DNA of 64,000 nucleotides from Bog-473 sp963807675 (lineage in GTDB: Bacteria; Actinomycetota; Acidimicrobiia; Acidimicrobiales; RAAP-2), in contig CAWECP010000002.1 in the NCBI GenBank assembly GCA_963807675.1, forward strand, positions 186,001-250,000. The letters are read 5' to 3'. This document shows, one piece after another, positions 29,833 to 39,753 of the stretch; the stretch's first letter is position 1, and every line of letters begins with the position of its first letter. The translations under genes and the position numbers were made by a program. The notes under the pieces are model-generated. The model worked only from the letters and a program-made list of their open reading frames with translations, searched no databases and was not told the origin of the DNA.

Positions 29833-32273
29833 TCAGTCGAGAGGACGCAGGAGCTCCGCCGCCTTCGATCGCGTCGCCACCCACGCCGGCGCGATGGCGA
29901 TCACATTGGCGCCTACGAGCACGCCCACCGCGATCGCCACGGTAAGCAGGATCGGCACGACGGTGACCGGGACCGCCCCCAGGTTGTTGGCGAAGGTATT
30001 CCACACCGTCCGCCCGACGATCAACCCCAGCGGGACACCGATGACGACGCCTATCAGGGCCAACGTCGTGGCCTGCCACGAGACCGTCGAGACGACCTGG
30101 CGGTTGACGAAGCCGAGGACCTTCAAGAGCCCGACATCTCGGCGGCGCCGCGACACGCTCACCACCAGAAGGTGGGCCAGCGTGGCCGCACCGAACACCG
30201 CCAGCATGGCCCCGAAGATGAGCGGGAAGTCGACCGCCTCGCCGAAGTTGACCAGGGAGGTCGGAGCTTGGGGCTCTGACGTGATCGAGGGGTACGCCGC
30301 CAGGTAGTGGTCCATCGCCGCCTTCCCGCGCGGGCCCGGCACGAAGGTCGCAAGGATCCCACCGCCGCTGTCGTTGCCGGCCACCTTCTGCCGGCACAGG
30401 GCGAACTGGCGACCCGGCGCGCAGGCGGCGTGGACGAGGCCGGCCGTCGTCAGCAGGATCCCCGTGCCGAGGCTCACGAACCCCCCTTCCTGCGGGAAGG
30501 AGATCTGGGCGACGACCCGGTACTGCTCGGTGCGGAGGGTCCCCGAATGCGTGGTGAACGTGATGTGTGCGACCGACCCGATACGCGCGCCGACGAGATG
30601 CATGGTCGAGATGCCGAGCCCCATCTCGTCGTCGCCGACGGGAGGAGTCCCGGCCACCGTCGAGAAGAGGGCGGGCCCTTTGACCGAGTTCCCGACGATG
30701 GCGCCGACGATCTTCCCGTTGATCATCACCTCCCCGGCGCCGAGACCCAGGGTGACGGCACTGACGGCCGGGTTGCGCGCCAGGCTGGTGAGGAGTGCCG
30801 TGTTCGGCGGCTGGAAGCTGAGCTGCTCCGGGTCGCCGTAGAGCCGGGGCGTCGCCGTCAGGTGGGTCAGGCTGGCGCCGAACACCCCCGTCGCGCACAA
30901 CGCGATGACGGCCAGCACCATCCCCAGAAGCGCCGAACCCAGAGGGACGGCGGACCCGCCGGATCGGCGCTCCAGCGCGTTGCGGACGCCGATCACCGCG
31001 GTTGGTGGCGCTCCCAGGGTGACCAGGTTCCGCACCACCGCCGAGGAGCGGGACGCCCCGGCCCGCTCGTCCATCCGCCGGGTGCGCGCCGCCCGCAGGG
31101 CCGGCCAGATGCCGAGCGCCAGGACGACCACCACGGTGGCCAGCGCTCCGAGCAGGAGCACGAACGAGTCGAACGCGATGCCGGTCGAGTTCTCGGCCAG
31201 TCGGGCTTCGCCCAGGGGTGCGATAGGGGACAACAACGTGGCGATCACGACGGCGCCCACGGCGCCGGCCAGGCCCACCACGAGGTTCCGCGTCATGTCG
31301 AGCGCGAAGAGCTCGCGGCCGGACATGCCGACGGCGACCAGCGTCGGGTGGTCCTCGCTCTCGACGGCGCTCTGGCGGGCCAGGGCCTGTCCCACGACCG
31401 CCAGTCCGACCAGCGCGGCGAGCGCGGCGAGGACCCACCACCCGACGGCCTGCGGGTGGATGGACCCCTGGATCGTGGCGGCGGTTCCGTCCTCGCTCGA
31501 GGCGCCGACATTGCCCACGCCCAGGTTCAATGTCTTGAGCTCATTGTCGAATTCGGGGATGCCGGCCGCACCGTGGCGCAGGCGGACGAAGTACTCGTAG
31601 TCCACCGCCGTGTGCGGGAGCACCGAGCGCGCGAACCCCGGACCGGCATACAGGAGGTAGACGGGGGTGTTCCCGGAAGGGAACTCGACCTCGGTGGCTT
31701 CGATCCCCACCACCTGCAGGGCGAGGCGCGGACCGTGCGGGGGGATGTACCCCGTGTTGGGGTTGTTGTAGTCGGCGGCCTGCGAGGGGGCCTCGAAGCG
31801 GATGTGGATCACGGTACCGACCTGCACGCCGTAGTCCTGTTGCAGCGTGGCCGAAGCCAGCACCTGGTCTGGCTTCGACGGGTCGGGTAGCTGGCCGGAA
31901 ACGAGCGTGAAGGGCGACCTACCTCGGCCCGGCACGACGGCCACGCCGAAGTCGTTGCCGTCGATCTGTTGTGCGCAATCGCATGTCGGGTTCCCCGCGT
32001 CGGGGAGGACGACCTCGGTGGCCGAGGTCACCCCGGGCAGGTGGGCGACCCCCGGCACCGGGTTGTTGGCGTAGACGACGCTGTCGAACCCGTGGGCCGC
32101 GACGAACCGGGGAACGCGTTTTCCGTGCGCCGGCCCGCGGCCGCAGCGGCCAGCACGATGCCGCCGACGACGCTGATCAGTAGCGCGATGGCCAGCCAGG
32201 ACCGCCAGCGGCGGCGTAACCCGGCCTGGAACACCAACCTGACTGCTCCCACGGCACGCTCCCTCCGTGCCAT
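29833..32273 (-). CDS. FtsX-family ABC transporter permease (frame broken near 32115)
   Basis: About 813 residues if repaired. Order: a cytoplasmic RRRWRSWLAIALL start with TM1 (about residues 20-45), a periplasmic-core-like domain, an FtsX domain with three helices (about 270-390), a second extracytoplasmic region, and a C-terminal FtsX domain ending in ATRSKAAELLRPLD. This is the MacB/LolC-type layout, which couples ATP hydrolysis to work on exported substrates or lipoproteins. No ATPase gene is adjacent. The frame breaks at a C run near 32115 (TTCCCCGG; one C too few): ENAFP continues as RFVAAHGFDSVVYANNP in the next frame. No strong ribosome binding site is seen at ATG 32273. Confidence 0.8.
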
Positions 32274-32445
32274 CAGCTTGCCGCTTCCAACGGGAGTTCC
32301 CAAGGTGGCCACCCTGCGGAATCCGCTCGTGGTGGCACCACCCACCCGCTGGGCGGCGGGCGGGTACGTCCAGGACGGCTCGGCGGACCCGACGAGTGGG
32401 ACTGCCCAGTCCGGGGCAAGGTCACGAGGTCGGCGAGCTAGTGGG

Positions 32446-32451
32446 TAACCT
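32446..32451 (+). promoter_or_regulatory. Likely -10 hexamer of a leaderless promoter
   Basis: TAACCT lies 7 bases before the ATG at 32459, without a ribosome binding site. Confidence 0.45.
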
Positions 32452-32458
32452 AGTGGGT

Positions 32459-32902
32459 ATGGCGTACGTGGTCGCCCGTCCGAAGGGCCGCTTCGAGATC
32501 CGGGAGTCGGTCCACACCCCCAAAGGGCCCCGCGCCCGCTCCCTCGCCAACTTCTCGCGCCTGACCGACGACGTCCTCGAGACGGCGCGGCGCCGCGCCA
32601 GCCGGCCCTTCGATCCGACTGCGGTCCGGGCCAGTGCGGCGCGAGCTGCCACCCAGACCCAACGGAGCCGAAGCCCCGAAATGCGCCGATTCGTCGAGGC
32701 GTCCCGCCGGATGGCGGACGCGCTCGAGTCGCGGCCGCCACGCGGCTCGACGCGAGATCGAGACCCCGGTGACGCCCTCATCGACCTCCTCGGCCTCGTC
32801 GCTCAGGTCTCAGCCTTCTTGCCCCCTCGCCCTCGAGAGCCGCTGCGATTCCCGCCCCTGGCCCGTCTGAGGGCGGAGCGTGCGGCCGGCGCGTCGTGTT
32901 GA
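32459..32902 (+). CDS. Hypothetical protein, possible antitoxin partner of the downstream nucleotidyltransferase
   Basis: 147 residues. The N-terminal 45 residues (MAYVVARPKGRFEIRESVHT, then a PKGPRARSLANFSRLTD block) look like a small conserved beta-rich domain seen widely in actinobacterial hypothetical proteins. The rest is Arg/Ala-rich and helical, with a Pro-rich end. The stop overlaps the possible start of the nucleotidyltransferase gene by 23 bases, the usual layout of toxin-antitoxin pairs. A decayed second copy of its 5' end lies just after that gene (33513-33614). The antitoxin role is inferred from layout only. Confidence 0.6.
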   Translation: MAYVVARPKGRFEIRESVHTPKGPRARSLANFSRLTDDVLETARRRASRPFDPTAVRASAARAATQTQRSRSPEMRRFVEASRRMADALESRPPRGSTRDRDPGDALIDLLGLVAQVSAFLPPRPREPLRFPPLARLRAERAAGASC

Positions 32903-33479
32903 CGGCCACGGCCCGACGTTGACCGGTACCGAAGCATTCCAATTCGGCAACCTCGCCCCCAAAATCATCTCGCTCCACGAGATGCTCGATTCCGCCGGGG
33001 TGCCGCACCAGTTCGGTGGTGCCATCGCTCTGATCTGGTACCGCAACCCGAGGGCGACCACCGACATCGACATCAACCTGACCCTGCCGCCCGAGGCCGC
33101 AGAACCCATCCTCGAGATGCTGACCCGACTCGGCGTGATGGTCACACCCGAGGATCGGGCTGCCATCGCCCGGGACGGCCAGGCGAGGCTCGACTGGGAC
33201 GGCTCCTACCTCGACGTGTTCTTCGCCACCATCGACCTCCATTTCGATATGGCCGAGTGCTCCCGCTTGGTCCACTTCGGCCCCGTGCACATCCCGATCC
33301 TCTCGCCCGAGCATCTCATCGTGTGCAAGGTGGTCTACGACCGCCCCAAGGATTGGCTCGACATTGAGGAGATGGTGCGGTGGGGCACCGCCATCGATGC
33401 CGACGAAACGCTGGGCTGGGTGGCGAACATTTTGGGCGACGGCTCGGAGCAGTATTGGAAGCTCGCCGCCATCATCTGA
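32880..33479 (+). CDS. Nucleotidyltransferase-fold protein (AbiEii-like toxin candidate)
   Basis: 199 residues (186 if the TTG at 32919 is used). It has the minimal nucleotidyltransferase signature: FGGAIALIWYRNPRATTDIDINL combines a Gly-Gly helix start with R-x-T-x-D-I-D-I, where the two Asp are metal ligands. Then comes LVHFGPVHIPILSPEHLIVCKVVYDRPKDWLDIEEM, typical of AbiEii/DUF6036-type proteins, which include toxins that modify tRNA or proteins. It directly follows a small gene with overlapping ends, so a toxin-antitoxin or abortive-infection pair is plausible. The first gene is not a recognisable AbiEi. Confidence 0.75.
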   Translation: MRPARRVDGHGPTLTGTEAFQFGNLAPKIISLHEMLDSAGVPHQFGGAIALIWYRNPRATTDIDINLTLPPEAAEPILEMLTRLGVMVTPEDRAAIARDGQARLDWDGSYLDVFFATIDLHFDMAECSRLVHFGPVHIPILSPEHLIVCKVVYDRPKDWLDIEEMVRWGTAIDADETLGWVANILGDGSEQYWKLAAII

Positions 33480-33512
33480 ATCCGATGCGACGCAGGAGTC
33501 TCTGCGAAGGGT

Positions 33513-33614
33513 ATGGCCTACGTGGTCGCTCACCCCAAGGGCCGCCACGAAATGCGGGAATCCGTCCACACGCCGAGAGGTTCCGGGCCTGCTCTCTCGC
33601 CAACTTCTCGCGCC
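33513..33614 (+). pseudogene. Decayed duplicate of the 5' end of the gene at 32459
   Basis: About 100 bases match 32459-32560 at roughly four of five positions (same MAYVVAxPKGRxExRESVHTP start), including the GGGTATGG context of the start codon. An indel near base 75 breaks the frame: the LANFSR block is present but in another frame. Nothing of the remaining gene follows. It is therefore a relic on the far side of the nucleotidyltransferase gene. Confidence 0.7.
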
Positions 33615-33732
33615 CGCCGCGACCTCAACCCACCGGTACTTCACCGCCCCGGACCTGCTGGAGCTCGTGGCGGGGTGGCCCGGGAGCCGAGCATCGTGCC
33701 GCCCGGGGTGGACCTGCTGGCAGGATGAGGTC

Positions 33733-34518
33733 ATGGCTGACAACGGCGCGTTCGAAAAGGCCCTCGTCCACCTCCAGGAGGAGCTGGTCAAGATGCAGCA
33801 ATGGGTCCGCGACGAGCACCGGCGGGTCGTCATCGTCATCGAGGGTCGTGACGCCGCCGGAAAGGGGGGCGTGATCAAGCGCATCACCGAGCACCTGAAC
33901 CCGCGCTGGTGTCGCATCGCCGCGCTTCCGGCACCGAGCGACCGCGAGGAGGGCCAGTGGTACTTCCAGCGCTATATCGCCCACCTCCCCGCTGGCGGGG
34001 AAATCGTCGTGTTCGATCGCAGTTGGTACAACCGGGCCGGTGTCGAGCGGGTGATGGGGTTCTGCACCGACGAGGAGTACCATCGCTTCCTGCGCCAGTG
34101 CCCGGCCTTCGAGCGCATGCTCATTGATGACGGAATCATCCTGGTCAAGTACTGGTTCTCGGTGAGCGACGAGGAGCAGGAGCGGCGCTTCAAGGAGCGC
34201 GTGAACGATCCCCTCAAGCGCTGGAAGCTGAGCGAGATGGACCTTGAGGGGCGCAACCGCTGGGTCGCCTACTCGAAGGCCAAGGACGAGATGTTCGCCC
34301 ACTGCGACCTACCCGACACGCCCTGGTACGAGGTGGAGGCCGACGACAAGAAGCGGGCCCGGCTCAACTGCATCGCCCATCTCCTCTCCGTCATCCCTTA
34401 CGAGTCGCACAAGCTGCCGAAGATCAAGCTGCCTCCGAGGCCGCCCGTCGGCGACTATGAGCGGCCGCCCCGCGACCGCTACCACTACGTGCCCGATTAC
34501 GCGGCGACGATCACCTGA
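33733..34518 (+). CDS. ppk2: Polyphosphate kinase 2 family protein
   Basis: 261 residues, the single-domain PPK2 size. The Walker A-like loop GRDAAGKGG (38-46), the Walker B/lid region FDRSWYNRAGVERVMGF (from residue 94) and the CTDEEY and KYWFSVSDEEQERRFKER segments are all conserved. These enzymes transfer phosphate between polyphosphate and nucleoside mono- or diphosphates; whether it prefers ADP/GDP (class I) or AMP is not clear from the sequence. The ATG at 33733 is chosen because upstream sequence in the frame is the pseudogene remnant. Confidence 0.95.
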   Translation: MADNGAFEKALVHLQEELVKMQQWVRDEHRRVVIVIEGRDAAGKGGVIKRITEHLNPRWCRIAALPAPSDREEGQWYFQRYIAHLPAGGEIVVFDRSWYNRAGVERVMGFCTDEEYHRFLRQCPAFERMLIDDGIILVKYWFSVSDEEQERRFKERVNDPLKRWKLSEMDLEGRNRWVAYSKAKDEMFAHCDLPDTPWYEVEADDKKRARLNCIAHLLSVIPYESHKLPKIKLPPRPPVGDYERPPRDRYHYVPDYAATIT

Positions 34519-34709
34519 AGGGCACGGGGCCCCGTCGAGCCGATCGAGCCCATCACGAGGCCCCGGCAGCCCGGTGCCCGCTTTCCCGCCGAAGGCCCGC
34601 CTGGCTCACGAGACCGGGGCGCGGCGCACCGCGTGACGAGCACGCCCCCACCCGCGGCGGTGTGGCCTTTGGGATCCAGGAACGTCAAAACGGAATCCTG
34701 CAGCGGGTG

Positions 34710-37700
34710 TCAGCTTCCAGAGATTCCGGCGCCTGTGAAGGTCGCGTAACCAGCAGCCCCAGAACCTCCCGAGTTGCTGCCTCCACCGCCGAACGTGCTC
34801 GTGCTGCCGCTCGAGACAGCCATGCTCGAGAGTGTGTACCCCGTGATATTGCTGACGTCTCCGGCTCCAGTGGTTCCATTTCCAGCGGCCGTGCCCGAGC
34901 CGGCGGTGGCGCCGCCGCTACCGCCCGGGTAACCCCCGCCTCCGCCACCGCCACCGTTGTAGCTGCCGCCCGACCCCGTGGCGCCGGCTTGTAGCGGCCC
35001 CGTACTCGTGGAAGTGCCATTTGTGACGTCGGTGTCGGAGTAGCCCCCGCTCCCCCCACCGCCTGCCGCAAGGACGATGGTACCCGCGGACACATAGATG
35101 TCAGTCGCTCCGCCACCGCCAGCACCGTCCTCGGAGGTGCCGTTACCTCCTGTGCCACCCGCGGCGTCGCCCGTGCCGCCGGAGCCGGCAGTGCCCGGTG
35201 TATTCCCAGTCGCACCGCCTCCTCCTCCACCGACGACGACGGTCAGTGTCGTACCCGATGGATTGCTGGCAAGAGTGATGGTGCCGGAAATCTCTTGTCC
35301 GTTGCCACCGGTCGAGCTGTGCTCGACCTGATCTGTACCTCCGCCACCGGCCCCGTAGATGGTGAAGTTGACCGTCGTGACGCCCGCGGGGATCGTCAAC
35401 GTGTGCGACCCAGTGGTCGCGAAGTTGACCTGGTTCTCGATGTTGAAGGTGTTACTCACTACGGCAGCGGTGATGCCATCTGTGCTGTCGGTCGCTGTCA
35501 AGGTATAGCCCGTGCCGTCGTTGTTGATCTCACAACCAGCGAATGCCGCCACCCCGGAAGTCGTCGCCAACGAAAGGCCACCCGTGCAGGAGAGAGTCCC
35601 GCTGCCGGGGTTGGTGCCGATGGCCAGTGTCACTGAGCTGGAGTCCCAGGTCACAACACTGCTTGACCCGTACTCGACAGAGACGGATGGCTGGGTAGTC
35701 CAGGCCGCGCCGCCCGAACCGCCACCAGGCTGCTGAGAGAAGGCCAGGAAGATGGGGGAGCCCAAGGTGATGCTGACCGAACCGTTCGTGCCGTTCACGC
35801 CCGCTGCTCCGCCCGTGCTGGTCGTTAGGTTGTGCGAGGTCACCGTCGGGACATAGGCACCCGATCCGGTGGCGTCGTAGAGCGATCCGCCGCCGCCTGC
35901 GCCGCCGCCACCACCTCCATCGCCGGTGGTCGTGCATCCACCGCCACCGCCACCGCCGCCGCCGCCGTAATAGCCGCCGGCACCACCGCCACCGCCACCG
36001 CCGTTCTGCGTGTTCGTACCCCCGGTGCCGCCCAGCCCGTTGGACGGGCTGCCACCGTTGCCTCCACCGGTTCCGCTTGTACCCGAGGAGCAGCCGCTTC
36101 CAGTGTGGGTGCCCGCGGCGCCACCCGAGCCGACAGCGGTGGTTGTGAGCTCCACCGCCCCCGGTTCCGCCAGTGCCGTGTGACGAGCTGCCGGACCCCG
36201 CTGACCCGGTTCCGCCCGTCGTCGCGGCCGTGGTGAGGCTGCTCTGGCTGCTCCCGTCCGCGGCGTTGCCGCCTGTTGCGCCGCTTCCGCTGGACGAACT
36301 GCCACCGCCACCGCCACCTCCACCACCACCACCGGGATCGACGACGATGTCCGTGGTGCTGTGCGTGATGATGCTCGCACCACCGCCACCACCGCCGCCA
36401 CCACCCGTGGCGCTGCCGGTGTTCGTACCACCGCTTCCGCCTCCAGCTGTCGCCCGAGACACCCCCACCTCCGCCACCCGAAATAGCGCTGGTACCCACG
36501 CCGCCGCCACCGACATAGACGTTCAGCGTCGTGCCAGTCGGAGGAACCGTTATCGTGCCGCTCTGGCATTCACCGTCACCTCCGGCACCTCCCGTGTTGG
36601 TGCTGGCTGTGGCGCCGCCGCCGCCACCGCCGCCGCAACTGGTGAAGTTGACGGTGGCGTATCCGGCGGGGACCGAGTAGGTGTAGCTGCCTGAGGCGGT
36701 GCCCACGTTCACGGTGAGCGTGAAGCTCTGCGTCGCGTTGGGGGAGACGCCGTTGCTCGCCGTGATGGTGATCGGGTAGACGCCTGCCGCCGTGGTGGTG
36801 CCGGAGAGCACGCCGGCCGTCGTCAGCGTGACGCCGCTCGGCAAGTTGCCGCCCTCGGTGAAGGTCGGCGCCGGCGACCCGGTGGCTGTTACCGTGAAAG
36901 TCCCGGTGACGCTGGCCGTAAAGGTCGTGTTGTTCGCACTTGTGATGGACGGTGCGTGCTCGATCACCACCGTGTAGCTCTGGGTCTCCGAATATGGACT
37001 GCCGGTTCCTGTGGAGGAGTCAGTCGCCTTCACGGTGAATGTGTAGGACCCCGCGGTGGTCGGCGTACCCGTGAATGAGCCGGCTGAGGCACCGCTTGCA
37101 GTGAGACTCAGCCCTGGAGGCAGGCTTCCACTACTGACGGCATAGCTGTACGGGCTGGTGCCTCCTGAAGAAGAGACGGGTCCACCCGCGTATGTCGTGC
37201 CCACGATCCCATTCGGCAACGTGCTCGGACTCAGCGTGATCGTTGGCGCATTCACCGTGAGCGAGTAGGTCTGGGACCCGGTGTTCTGGGGTGAGGCCGA
37301 GTCCTTGGCGGTGACGACGACACTGAAGGTGCCACCTGCGGTCGGCGTGCCCGAGAATGCACCGGCCGAGGAGAGGCTCACCCCGGCGGGCAGGCCGGCT
37401 GCGCTGTACGTGTAGGAAGGGGTGCCACCCGAAGCGCTGATGGACACACCACCGTTGGTGTAGCCCGTACCCACGGTTGCACTTGACAAGCTCGACGGGC
37501 TGAGTGCCAGGTTGACGGTCAGCGTCTGGCCCGTGCCGCCACAAGCGGTCACTGAGTTGTTGTTGGTGTCGCCGGTGTAGCTCATCTTCCACGTGTAGGT
37601 CCCGGCGCCGTTGGCGGTGGGGACGCTGTAGCTGGCCGACGTGTAGGTGCTGTTCCCCGACACGGTGCCTGCTGGCGCGCCGGTCGTAAAGACGGCGGTT

Positions 37701-39253
37701 CCGGTGCACGTGGTGCCTTTGTAGAGGCTCCAGGCGATCGTCCCGGTCGGGTTGTAGCCGCCTGAGAGCACTGACTGGTCTGCGACCGAGCCGCCCACGG
37801 TGGCCGTCGAGGGTGTGGCCGTACTGGCGACGGTCGGCGTGACGAGATTGATGACGCTCGACTCGCCGCTCACACCGCAGCCATTCGTCGTGGCGGTGTT
37901 GTTGGAGTCTCCTCCGTAGTTGGTAATCCACCAGTAGGTGCCGGCCTGTGTCGGCGTGATGCTGGGCGAGGTGTACTGGGCGTTGCCGCTCGTCACGTTC
38001 GCTGTCACCTGGCCAACCTGTGTGGTACACGACTGCGTCGAGCTCGGGCCATAGAGAGTGTAGGTGATCGTGCCCGTCGGGTTGTAGCCGTCCGAGAGGG
38101 TGGCGACGTCAGTCACCGACTGGCCCACGCTGACGTTGGTGGACGCCGCAGTGGAGAGCGACGTGGTCGCCTTGTTGACCGTCAGCGTCTCGCCAGTTCC
38201 GCCACAGGCGCTGACAGAGTTGTTGTTCGAGTCACCGGGGTAGCTGATCTTCCACGTGTAGGTCCCCACAGAAGTTGTGGGATAACTCCCCGACGTGTAG
38301 GTGTTGTTGCCCGACACCGTGCCACCACTGGTGGTCGTGAAGACCGCTGTACCGGTGCAAGACGAGTTGGAGTAGAGGCTCCAGGTGATAGTCCCCGTTG
38401 GGTTGTAGCCGCCCGAGACGATCGCTTGGTCGTCCGCCGAGCCACCTACGGTCACGCTGGCGGGATTGGCGGCGGTGGTGATGGTCGGGGTGACCTTGGT
38501 CACGCTGAAGGACACTCCCGTCGGATTGCTGCCCGAAGACCCCTTCGCGTAGAGGGTGTGCGACCCGACTGACAACCCGGCGGGAATGTTCAAGGAGCTT
38601 GTCGTGACTGTGCCGCCGCTGGCCGGAACCGTCGCCATCGCTGGTGAGGTCTGATCGGCGGCTGGGCATGAGGTCGTGTCGTCATCGACGCAGTAGGTAA
38701 CGGTCTCGTTGTCGAAGTAGTTGGCGACCATAGCGCTGGTCGTCCCACCGCTGACCGGGACGTTGGTGACGGGCGAAGACAGGGTTGGTGCCGAGATGGT
38801 GACCTGCGCACTGGCCGGGCTCGTCGCTGAGCTCCAGCTGAGTACCTGTGGCGTGTCGGTGTAGGTCCAGTTCGTCGAGGCTGTGCCATTCTCGGGAAGG
38901 CCTGTGTCGGCGCACGAGGTCCCGGTCGGACTGCTTGCACAGGTCCCATTGATCGTGGTGGACAGGCTCTGAGGAGCAACATTCGAGCGGGTGACCGTGT
39001 AGGAGGTTGCGTTCGTGAATGCGCCCCACGTCAGCGTCACGTCGCGCCCAGACACGGTCGCCGTGGGCTGGTTCCCGGTTCCAAGGCTGGTTGCCGTGGC
39101 GCTCGCGTTGCCAGAACCGGTGGCCGAGTAATAGGCGAACGCTGCCCCGGCGGAGGTCAGGAGGAACCCGCAGACGACGAGCACCAAGGGGGTGAAGAGG
39201 CGACCGATCCCAGTACGACTAGGCCGATTTTGCACGTGTCCTCCGTACCTCAT
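34710..39253 (-). CDS. Very large exported Ig-like/glycine-rich surface protein (two frame breaks)
   Basis: About 1,513 residues when two one-base insertions are removed (near 36465 and 36155, both at five-G runs on the coding strand). Order: signal/TM segment with AAFAYYSATGSGN after it; an FN3-like domain (about 60-140); three related Ig-like repeats of about 95 residues (GGYNPTGTI...W.LY...GD.NNN.V); three He_PIG-type putative Ig domains; then a glycine-rich half with two entries of the form SVPAGYATVNF/TIPAGVTTVNFTIYGAGGGG and long Gly-Ser-Thr stretches. No LPXTG or transmembrane anchor is seen at the C-terminus. A cell-surface or matrix role is likely. ATG 39253 overlaps the upstream stop (ATGA). 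Confidence 0.8.
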
Positions 39254-39753
39254 GACCCCTGCCCACCCGTGAGTGTCAAGGTGACGATGACCGTGGCCCC
39301 CTGACAGCCGTTCTCGGCGGTGGACTTCAACTCCACGACGCCGTTGGCTGATCCGCTCGCTCCAGGCGAGCTTGGGGTGTTGGCCGGAATGGTGAGCGAC
39401 GGACCGAAAGCTCCCGAAGCAGCGGCGATCTGGAAGTCACTCGTCGTGCAGGTATTGCTCCCTACCGGTGTCACGCTTGAGAGCGTCGCCCCGCTCCACC
39501 CGGTGAAGCTCACTGCGTACGAGTTGGGGTTGTTCACTGTGAAGTGGACCGCAACACCGGGTCCACCGGGGTAGAGGTTGGAGTCCGCACCAGGAGAGGT
39601 CACGGCCGTCGCTGTGATCGGCAGGGTGCTCCCTGCCGTTGTGTGACCCACACCCGACCCGTGGCCGGAGAAGTAGGCGTAGGCCGCCCCACCAGAAAGG
39701 CCGACAATCAGGGCCACCGCCGCCCCGAGAAGGAGGAGAGCGCGGCGCTTCAT
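39250..39753 (-). CDS. Small exported protein with A-Y-F signal motif
   Basis: 167 residues: MKRRALLLLGAAVALIVGL signal helix, then AAYAYFSGHGSGVGHTTAG, then a beta-rich domain of about 120 residues with Cys in SNTCTTSDF and ENGCQGA that could pair. It closely resembles the small gene at 42325-42804 in layout. The post-signal AYFSxxGSG motif recalls SipW-type/TasA-like exported subunits of Gram-positive matrices, which is an analogy only. Both ends overlap neighbours by ATGA, so it is translationally coupled inside the four-gene surface operon. Confidence 0.78.
   Translation of the reverse strand: MKRRALLLLGAAVALIVGLSGGAAYAYFSGHGSGVGHTTAGSTLPITATAVTSPGADSNLYPGGPGVAVHFTVNNPNSYAVSFTGWSGATLSSVTPVGSNTCTTSDFQIAAASGAFGPSLTIPANTPSSPGASGSANGVVELKSTAENGCQGATVIVTLTLTGGQGS

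Noticed and set aside
35900..36500. Dense short repeats that look like a tandem-repeat or CRISPR-like array
   Set aside because: They are Gly-rich codon repeats of the surface protein; spacing is irregular and there are no unique spacers.
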